A stretch of DNA of 12,858 bases from positions 1 through 12,858 of the forward strand of contig JBJHBY010000091.1 of assembly GCA_050485745.1 (NCBI GenBank), given 5' to 3'. Positions 6,680-12,858 of this stretch are shown piece by piece (positions within the stretch are counted from its first letter, which is position 1; every line of letters begins with the position of its first letter). The DNA is from JBJHBY01 sp050485745 (GTDB taxonomy: Bacteria; Pseudomonadota; Gammaproteobacteria; Pseudomonadales; CAMLJR01). The translations under genes and the position numbers were made by a program. The notes beneath the pieces were generated by a model. The model had not been told where the DNA came from and searched no databases. It worked only from the letters and a program-made list of their open reading frames with translations.

Positions 6680-6714
6680 GCATGCGCCACTGTGTGCCCC
6701 TGCCCGGCGCATGC
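6680..6714 (+). promoter_or_regulatory. Leader hairpin in the tpsA 5' region
   Basis: GCATGCGCC (6680-6688) and GGCGCATGC (6706-6714) form a perfect 9-bp inverted repeat around a 17-base loop, 42 bases before the tpsA ATG. No T-tract follows, so it is not a terminator. If transcribed it would fold in the 5' leader and could affect mRNA stability or translation. Two TGTGCAT copies (6667-6673 and 6677-6683) with a 10-base period overlap its left edge. Confidence 0.4.
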
Positions 6715-6756
6715 TTCCCCTCAAATGGCCCGCGCGCCCCACCTGGAAACGATCCA

Positions 6757-9700
6757 ATGAAACCAGCCTCCATGAACCATGTCTTTCGCCTGGTCTGGAG
6801 TCACTGCCACGCCTGCTGGGTGGCAGTGGCCGAGACAGCCAGACGCAGCACCCGCCACGGAGGCCGGGTGCGCATCGCCGCTATTTCCGCCTTGCTCGGC
6901 TCGGTCGCACAGGCGGAGTTACCGGGAGGTGGCAACATCGTTGCGGGGTCGGGACAGATCAGCCAGTCCGGCAACGTGATGACGGTTCAGCAGAACAGCA
7001 GCAAGCTGGCCATCAACTGGCAGAGCTTTTCCGTCGGGGAAGGCAATACGGTCAACTTCGTACAGCCTTCCGCCCAGGCGGCGGCACTGAACCGTGTGCT
7101 TGGCTCGGACGTGTCGGTCATCCAGGGCGCGATCAATGCCAACGGCCAGGTTTTTCTGATCAACCCCAACGGCGTGCTGTTCACGCCCACCGCCCAGGTC
7201 AACGTCGGTGGCCTGGTCGCCTCGACCCTGAATATCAGCAACGAGGACTTCCTCACCGGCAACTATCGGTTTGAAGGCGGCAGCAGCAACGCCATCATCA
7301 ACCAGGGCAATATCAGCGCGGTGGGCGGCTCCATTGCCCTGATCGCAACCCGGGTCACCAACACCGGTCAACTCCATGCCCAGGGCGGCGACGTGCTGCT
7401 GGCGGCAGGATCACGCGTAGTGCTCGACCTCGGTGGCCCGGTCAAGCTCGAGGTCGAGGAAGCCGCGCTGAATGCCTTGATCGAGCAGGGTGGTGGCATT
7501 CGCGTCGATGATGGTCTCGTCTATCTGCACGCCCGTGCTGCCGGGGATCTCGCCAGCACGGTCATCAATCACAGCGGCATTTCCGAAGCGCGCAGTCTCG
7601 AGGTTGGTGCCAACGGCGGTATCGTGCTGCACGGCGAGGGGGGTGGCATCGAAGTGGCCGGCCGCCTCGACACGGCCTCCGAAACCGGTCAGGGCGGCGA
7701 TATCGTTGTCACCGCGGATCGCGTACTGCTCACCGGGACCGCGCAGCTGGATAGCCGCGGGGCCAGTGGCGGCGGCGATATCTTTGTGGGTGGCGGCTGG
7801 CAGGGCGAGGACCCCGCCATCGCCAACGCCACCGACGTGCAGGTCGATACCGGCGCCACCATCGATGCGAGCGCCACAGTTAACGGTGACGCCGGCACGG
7901 TCGTGTTCTGGGCCGATGACGCCATGCGTTTTGCCGGGACCATCACGGCGCGAGGCGGGGTGGAGGCAGGAGATGGCGGCTGGGTAGAGGTATCGGGCAA
8001 ACAGCGCCTGGCTTACTGGGGCTTTGCCGAGACCCGAGCCTTCAATGGCAGGGATGGCCTGCTGTTCCTTGATCCACAGGACATCAACATCGTCAGCGGC
8101 TCGGGTGGCACCACCGGTGGACCCGCAGACTGGTCAAACAACAACAACTCTACCACCTATACCATCGCGGAAACCGTTCTCGAGGCCATGACGGGGACGG
8201 TGATTCTTTCGGCCCGGAACAACATCAATATCGCTGATCTGGCCGATGGCGTCCTCGATCTGCAGGCGAGCTCTATCTATTTCTATGCCAACGACGAGCC
8301 CAGCCTGACCTCGGCCGGTGGCATCCGTATGATGAACACCAACAACACCATTCGCCTCAACAGTGCCGATGGCGTTCTGCATTTCCAGGGGGGCAACCAC
8401 TCCAGTGTCGGCAGTTCCCTGTACCTGGGCAACCTGGAAACCCTGGGTGCGGATATCGAGCTGTTCACCAAGCGCAGCTCGGCAGCCACTCCGATCCAGG
8501 TGTTCGGCACCATCAACAGCAATGGCGGCAACGTCACTATCGATCGCAGCCTGCGCGGCGGGGTCAACTCCAACGTGGTCAATGTCGTGCTGCACGGACT
8601 GGTGGATACCGGCGGCGGCAACTTTGTCAGCGAAATGACCGGCACCGTCCAGGTCAACGGCGGCATGAACCTCGGCGCAGGCACGGCCACCTTCGGTGGC
8701 ACCGGTACCCAGATCAACTCCCTGATCACCTCCACCAGCAATGTCAACGTGGCCTCGCCACTGAGTTTTGGCGCGGGCTCAGGCATCACCACCATCGGCA
8801 CAATCAGCTTCAGCAACACCGCGAGCATGCTCGCCGGTGGGGACCTGATTCTGACCGCCAACAACTTCGTATTCGATCAGACCTTCAATGGTAACAACGC
8901 CAGCATCACGCTGAACCCCTACAACCCCGAGACCAATGTCGATATCGGCGCCGCGGGCAGTGGCGACATGCTGATCTCCTCCACCGCACTGGACCGGCTC
9001 TCGGGCTTCCGGGATATCACGATCGGGCGGTTGGATGGCACCGGGGTAACGACCGTGGTCAACAACACCACCGTCAATACCAGCGGCAACCTCGAGCTGA
9101 TCAACGCCACGGTGAACATTTCAACGGGGTCCTTGAGCAATACCGGTGGCGATATCACGCTGACCGCCAATCTGCAGCAGATCAACAATCACATCACCGC
9201 CAATGGCGGACATGGCAAGGTCACCCTGCAGCAGCTCACCGCCGCCAACGATATCGTGCTGGGCAACTCGCTCAACCCGGAGCTGGCACTGATCCAGGCC
9301 GATATCCTGGTGATCGGCCGCGAGGACGGTGGTGACATCAGCTTCGACAGCGACATGGCGACCTCGGCCGGCACCGTGCATATCCGCAGTGGAGGCACCG
9401 TGACCGGTATCAATGGCGGCGTTGCGGCCGACAGCCTGGCCATCAGTGCGGGTGGCGCCGTCACCCTGACCAGCGACACCTTCAGCTTCAGCCAGCTCGC
9501 CTTGAGCCTGGGCGGAGACTCTCATGTGCGCAGTACCAGTGTGTTCAATATCGCCGATATCGATGGCGTCAGCGGCATCAACGCCAGCAGCCACAGCCTG
9601 ATCCTGGAAACCACGGGCAGTGGCTACCTCACGGCGACGGACAGCATTGTCGCCGGTTCGCTGCTGCTGCTCGGCGACCAGGCCAGCGTGGACTTCGGCG

Positions 9701-11568
9701 CCGCCGTGCACCAGATCGGCAGCCTGGCTGCCGATGTCGGTGGCGACCTGATACTGCGCAACAGCGGCGCGCTCAACCTGGGCAGCGTACAGGGCACCGC
9801 GGGCGTTCATGCCCATGGCCGCATTGATATTTCCACGCAGACGGGCAACCTCAACCTGCAGCAAAATGTGCAGGCCGCTGCCTCGGGCAGCGACGCACTG
9901 GTACTCAACGCCGGGCGCGCCAGCAACGCCGGGCAGGCCGCAGGTGGCAATATCGTGATCGACCCTGGTGTGCAGCTGCTCACCGGCCAGGGTGGGCGCG
10001 CCACGCTCTATACGGGCAGTGTCAGCGGCAGCACTGGCGTTGCCACACTGCTGGGCGCAGGCTCTGGCCGCTTCCGCTACAACAGCGACGAAAGCGTTTC
10101 CAACTTCACCGCTGCCCTGGGTGAAGGTCTTTACGCCATCTATCGTGAGCAGCCGCTACTCGGTGTAACTCCCGATGCCGTTTCGATCAGCTACGGCAGC
10201 AGCCTGCCCCCCGGCTTTGACTACGGCCTGAGTGGCTACGTCAACGGCGACAGCGCAGCAGGCATTACGGGCAGCGGCCTGTTCAGCGTTGCCGCGGGCT
10301 CCCTGTCCAACGCCGGGCACCGCGTGGTTGGCGATTACAACGTGACATATACCGGAGGCCTCGTCAGTGCCCTGGGTTATGGCTTCCAGGATGTTGCCTC
10401 CAGCACCAATGAGCTCAGCATCACACCGGCAGAAATTACCGTCACCGGCATCAGTGCCGCGAACCGCGTCTATAACGGCGGCACCAGCGCCACCATCTAC
10501 ACTGCGGCGGCCAGCTTCCAGGGCATGCTGGGTGGTGATCAGTTGCTGGTATCCGACGCCAGTGGTGCGTTCATCGACCGCCACGCGGGTGAGAACAGGA
10601 CCGTCAGCATTACCGGTATCAGTCTTGGCGGCGCCGACGCCGGCAACTACGTCCTGGTCGACAATACAGCCACCACCACCGCCACGATCCATCGTGCGGA
10701 AATCAGCGCGGTGACCGGCTTGCAGGCCAATGACAAAATCTACGACGGCAGCACCAGCGCCAGCGTGGATACCCATGCTGCCGGCTTCATCGGCCTGATC
10801 GGCGAGGACAGCCTCAGCGTGCTCAGCCTGCAGGCGGCGTTCGCCGATGCCAATGCGGGGCATGGCCAGTCCGTGGCCATCAGCAACATCGTTCTGGGTG
10901 GTGCCGACGCCCACAATTATGTGCTCATCGACACCACCGCCAGCAGCAGCGCCAGCATCCTGCCCCGCCCGGTAACGGTTAGCGCCAACCATCAGTTCAA
11001 GCTGCTCGGCCAGACCGATCCCGCACTGACCTGGACCCTCAGCAGCGGCAGCCTGGTTGCAGGCGACCCTCTGCAGGGTGCACTGAGCCGTGCACCGGGT
11101 GAGCTGATCGGCGATTACACCATCGGCATGGGCAGCCTCGGCAATGCCAACTACGCCATCAGCTTCAACAGTGGCGTGCTGACCATCGGTGTACCGGTTC
11201 CCCTGCAAAACGCCATTACCCGAAGCCAGCAACCCACGCCGGAGCTCACCGGCCAGCAGGCTGGTGGCGGAATCCCCAGCGAATGGCAGAGCACCCTGAC
11301 CAGCGGCAATCTGATCACCTTGCAGCCTTCCGGCAGCACTCAGCCAGTGGTTTCCTCCGGTTTTGGCAGCAGCCTGGTACTGGTTGAGGTACCGGCGGAG
11401 GAAGCCGGTTTCGAACAGGTATCGGATCTCGCCCGGGCGGCACAGTCGCGGGGCAATCAGCCCGGGCTCGACGCCGCCGGCTTCATGAACGTCCTGGTCA
11501 TCGCCGGCGGTTTGAACCTGCCCTTCGGCAGCGGCGGCGACGCAGCAGCGCCGGGAGAGGTTCAGTGA
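6757..11568 (+). CDS. Two-partner secretion exoprotein (TpsA): filamentous haemagglutinin-like adhesin with YDG/MBG domains
   Basis: A 1603-residue secreted surface protein, exported through the Sec system and then through its TpsB partner encoded downstream. An extended signal peptide region is clear: MNHVFRLVW...WVAVAE (residues 6-26), a basic stretch, then the hydrophobic core AAISALLGS ending at AQA (53). The haemagglutinin-type TPS secretion domain follows (about 54-300) with GGGNIVAGSG, INWQSFSVG, AALNRVLG and the NPNGV signature (136-140). A second typical block, GGWVEVSGK and FLDPQDINIV, lies near 408-446. The middle (about 450-1130) is Gly/Asn/Thr/Ser-rich with short repeated strands, as expected for a right-handed beta-helix. 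Residues about 1134-1478 hold MBG/YDG-type domains, then a 125-residue tail. The mature protein has no cysteine and I see no C-terminal toxin domain, so an adhesin or biofilm role is likelier than contact-dependent inhibition. ATG 6757 has a GGA 8-10 bases upstream; ATG 6772 would start exactly at the conserved signal peptide but lacks a ribosome-binding site. Confidence 0.92.
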   Translation: MKPASMNHVFRLVWSHCHACWVAVAETARRSTRHGGRVRIAAISALLGSVAQAELPGGGNIVAGSGQISQSGNVMTVQQNSSKLAINWQSFSVGEGNTVNFVQPSAQAAALNRVLGSDVSVIQGAINANGQVFLINPNGVLFTPTAQVNVGGLVASTLNISNEDFLTGNYRFEGGSSNAIINQGNISAVGGSIALIATRVTNTGQLHAQGGDVLLAAGSRVVLDLGGPVKLEVEEAALNALIEQGGGIRVDDGLVYLHARAAGDLASTVINHSGISEARSLEVGANGGIVLHGEGGGIEVAGRLDTASETGQGGDIVVTADRVLLTGTAQLDSRGASGGGDIFVGGGWQGEDPAIANATDVQVDTGATIDASATVNGDAGTVVFWADDAMRFAGTITARGGVEAGDGGWVEVSGKQRLAYWGFAETRAFNGRDGLLFLDPQDINIVSGSGGTTGGPADWSNNNNSTTYTIAETVLEAMTGTVILSARNNINIADLADGVLDLQASSIYFYANDEPSLTSAGGIRMMNTNNTIRLNSADGVLHFQGGNHSSVGSSLYLGNLETLGADIELFTKRSSAATPIQVFGTINSNGGNVTIDRSLRGGVNSNVVNVVLHGLVDTGGGNFVSEMTGTVQVNGGMNLGAGTATFGGTGTQINSLITSTSNVNVASPLSFGAGSGITTIGTISFSNTASMLAGGDLILTANNFVFDQTFNGNNASITLNPYNPETNVDIGAAGSGDMLISSTALDRLSGFRDITIGRLDGTGVTTVVNNTTVNTSGNLELINATVNISTGSLSNTGGDITLTANLQQINNHITANGGHGKVTLQQLTAANDIVLGNSLNPELALIQADILVIGREDGGDISFDSDMATSAGTVHIRSGGTVTGINGGVAADSLAISAGGAVTLTSDTFSFSQLALSLGGDSHVRSTSVFNIADIDGVSGINASSHSLILETTGSGYLTATDSIVAGSLLLLGDQASVDFGAAVHQIGSLAADVGGDLILRNSGALNLGSVQGTAGVHAHGRIDISTQTGNLNLQQNVQAAASGSDALVLNAGRASNAGQAAGGNIVIDPGVQLLTGQGGRATLYTGSVSGSTGVATLLGAGSGRFRYNSDESVSNFTAALGEGLYAIYREQPLLGVTPDAVSISYGSSLPPGFDYGLSGYVNGDSAAGITGSGLFSVAAGSLSNAGHRVVGDYNVTYTGGLVSALGYGFQDVASSTNELSITPAEITVTGISAANRVYNGGTSATIYTAAASFQGMLGGDQLLVSDASGAFIDRHAGENRTVSITGISLGGADAGNYVLVDNTATTTATIHRAEISAVTGLQANDKIYDGSTSASVDTHAAGFIGLIGEDSLSVLSLQAAFADANAGHGQSVAISNIVLGGADAHNYVLIDTTASSSASILPRPVTVSANHQFKLLGQTDPALTWTLSSGSLVAGDPLQGALSRAPGELIGDYTIGMGSLGNANYAISFNSGVLTIGVPVPLQNAITRSQQPTPELTGQQAGGGIPSEWQSTLTSGNLITLQPSGSTQPVVSSGFGSSLVLVEVPAEEAGFEQVSDLARAAQSRGNQPGLDAAGFMNVLVIAGGLNLPFGSGGDAAAPGEVQ
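10429..10965 (+). repeat. Tandem pair of YDG-type protein domains inside TpsA
   Basis: Two consecutive units of about 87-90 residues. The first opens AEITVTGISAANRVYNGGTSA and the second AEISAVTGLQANDKIYDGSTSA. Shared landmarks are the VYNG/IYDG-x-TSA motif, an AGxxxxVxI segment and GGADAxNYVL(V/I)D before the end. Before them (about 10150-10428) is a related domain (YGSSLPP ... GDYNVTYTGGL ... LSITPA) and after them (about 10966-11190) an MBG-type domain (TDPALTWTLSSGSLVAGD ... GDYTIGMGSL ... NYAISFNSGVLTI). Such modules are typical of surface proteins and are thought to act as stalk or ligand-binding units. Confidence 0.75.
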
Positions 11569-11633
11569 GCACACCGCGCCAACACCACGGAATACCCGCA
11601 TTGGGCACAAGCAGATTGAAGGAAAAACCCGAC

Positions 11634-12858
11634 ATGCAAAAGCGAGCACCGTCCATCGCCACCCTGGCCAGCGGCGCAGTTGCGACACTGTTTGCCTCCG
11701 CGGCTCTGGCCCAGCAGGCACCCGACGCCGGGCGCACCCTGCGCGAGCTGGCCCCACCGGCCATTGAGGCACCGCGGCCCAGCCGCGGCCTGAGCCTGGA
11801 TGTTCCCGCACTGCAGGCGGTGCCCCCGGGTGGCGCCACGGTCACGCTCCGGGGCATCCGCCTGGAAGGCCACAGCGTGTTCAGTGCCGATACCCTGCTG
11901 GCCCAGCTGGGTGAGTTCCAGGGACGTGAACTGGATCTGGCAGGCCTGCAGGGCCTGGCCAACACCCTCTCCGCGTACTATCGGGATCAGGGCTACCCCT
12001 TTGCCCGCGCCCTGCTTCCGGCCCAGACCATGGATGACGGCGTCGTGCATATTCTGGTCGTCGAAGGCCGCTATGGCGAGGTGAGTGCGACCGGGGATGA
12101 AGCCCTGACTCACCGGGCCCAGCGCTTCCTGCAACCCCTGCGCAGCGGTGACGTCATCGCCAGTGCTCCACTGGAACGGGCCACCCTGCTGCTGGAGGAT
12201 CTGCCCGGGGTGGTCACCACACCGGTGATGCGGCCTGGCCGGGCCTCGGGTACCGGTGATCTGGTGGTGGACGTTCAGCGCGGCCGCCGCGTCGAGGGCG
12301 ATGTTGTGCTCGACAACCACGGCAACCGCTACAACGGCGAGTACCGGGCCGGCGTCAACCTCACCCTGAACAGCCCGTTCAGCACCGGCGACCAGCTACT
12401 GCTGAGCGCACTGGGCAGCAACGACGACCTCTGGCTGGGTTCCGTGCAGTACAGCCGCCCGCTGGGGGGCAATGGTCTGCGTGGCCAGCTTGGCTATGCC
12501 CACACCCAGTACGAACTCGGCAAGGAATTTGCCGTGCTCGATGCCAGCGGCAAGGCCAGGGTTTCCAGTATCGGTCTCTCTTATCCGTTGCTGCGCAGCC
12601 AGTCGAGCAATATCGGCCTGAGCGCGCTCTATCAGCACAAGCGCCTCAGCGACCGCCAGGATGCCATCGACAACAGCGACAGCAAGCGCTCGGACGTGAC
12701 GCCCATCAGCCTGTCCTTTGATCACCGAGATGGTTTTGCCGGAGGCGGTATCACCTATGGCGCCCTGACCTGGAGCCACGGTCGCTTGCGCCTGAGCAGC
12801 GATCTGCGCGCCATCGACGACATCAGTGCCCGCACCAGTGGCTCATTCAACAAGATGA
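11634..12858 (+). CDS. Two-partner secretion transporter (TpsB; ShlB/FhaC/HecB family), 3' end beyond window
   Basis: The frame is open for 408 codons to the last base; the TGA at the window's end is out of frame. TpsB proteins are Omp85-superfamily outer-membrane transporters that bind the partner's TPS domain with two periplasmic POTRA domains and export it through a 16-strand barrel. A signal peptide is clear (1-26, ending ASAALA before QQAPD). POTRA1 spans about 67-146 (VTLRGIRLEGHSVFSADTL ... LANTLSAYYRDQGYPFARALLP ... VHILVVEGRYG) and POTRA2 about 147-225 (PLERATLLLEDLPGV ... LVVDVQRG). The barrel begins near VVLDNHGNRYNGEYRAGV (229-246). Family length is about 550-590, so about 150-180 C-terminal residues are missing, including the usual VRGF motif. 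ATG 11634 has AAGGA 10 bases upstream and gives a normal signal peptide; an in-frame GTG at 11565 with a stronger ribosome-binding site is an alternative. It is probably co-transcribed with tpsA. Confidence 0.93.
   Translation, partial: MQKRAPSIATLASGAVATLFASAALAQQAPDAGRTLRELAPPAIEAPRPSRGLSLDVPALQAVPPGGATVTLRGIRLEGHSVFSADTLLAQLGEFQGRELDLAGLQGLANTLSAYYRDQGYPFARALLPAQTMDDGVVHILVVEGRYGEVSATGDEALTHRAQRFLQPLRSGDVIASAPLERATLLLEDLPGVVTTPVMRPGRASGTGDLVVDVQRGRRVEGDVVLDNHGNRYNGEYRAGVNLTLNSPFSTGDQLLLSALGSNDDLWLGSVQYSRPLGGNGLRGQLGYAHTQYELGKEFAVLDASGKARVSSIGLSYPLLRSQSSNIGLSALYQHKRLSDRQDAIDNSDSKRSDVTPISLSFDHRDGFAGGGITYGALTWSHGRLRLSSDLRAIDDISARTSGSFNKM

Noticed and set aside
6757..11568. Contact-dependent inhibition (CdiA-like) toxin reading of the large exoprotein
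   Set aside because: I see no VENN-type boundary motif, no toxin-like C-terminal domain and no small immunity gene after it; the C-terminus carries YDG/MBG modules and the transporter gene follows directly.
10156..11811. Long minus-strand open frame (551 codons) opposite the end of tpsA and start of tpsB
   Set aside because: It lies antisense to two well-supported genes, spans their junction, has no recognisable domains and no ribosome-binding site that I could see. Long antisense frames are expected in GC-rich, codon-biased DNA.
12855..12858. ATGA at the window end as a possible tpsB stop
   Set aside because: The TGA is out of frame: the last complete codon is ATG (12855-12857), and the barrel is far shorter than the family, so the gene continues past the window.

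Overview
The window looks like chromosomal DNA from a GC-rich Gammaproteobacterium. The evidence is an AidB-type acyl-CoA dehydrogenase, an outer-membrane phospholipase A with an intact active site, a FadL-type channel, a DUF3014 membrane protein, a canonical Fur box and a two-partner secretion locus. The fatty-acid channel and lipid enzymes would suit a marine lipid or alkane user (Alcanivorax/Marinobacter/Halomonas-like), but this placement is a guess. There are no tRNA or rRNA genes, insertion sequences, CRISPR arrays or phage genes.

Left part (1-4215). A FadL-family outer-membrane protein on the + strand is cut at both ends, by the window edge and by a 10-N assembly gap at 875-884. Converging on it is a minus-strand cluster, in transcription order: a small Cys/His-rich protein of unknown function (4215-3748), an AidB homologue (3671-2004) and outer-membrane phospholipase A (1934 into the gap). 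Both convergent genes lose their C-terminal ends in the gap.

Middle (4216-6600). The 171-bp divergent spacer holds a 16/19 Fur box lying on the likely promoter of the small Cys-rich gene, plus a Pho-box-like direct repeat closer to a 383-residue outer-membrane porin-like gene. The porin gene ends in a hairpin terminator. It is followed by a separately promoted DUF3014 gene, anchored in the membrane with a proline-rich linker, which ends in a strong two-part hairpin terminator with a T-tract.

Right part (6600-12858). This is a two-partner secretion (type Vb) locus. tpsA encodes a 1603-residue exoprotein with an extended signal peptide, a haemagglutinin-type TPS domain, a long beta-helix-like body and YDG/MBG-type domains near its C-terminus. 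tpsB encodes the POTRA-beta-barrel transporter, which runs off the window end. The tpsA leader carries an unusual C6-centred inverted repeat and a perfect 9-bp hairpin. A possible GTG start for tpsB overlaps the tpsA stop codon.

Most proteins here act in the outer membrane or envelope: nutrient or lipid uptake (FadL, porin), outer-membrane lipid turnover (PldA) and surface adhesion (TpsA/TpsB). The most distinctive content is the Fur/Pho-like divergent control region with its unassigned Cys-rich gene, and the tpsAB locus with its structured leader. I did not find an obviously new defence or mobile system.
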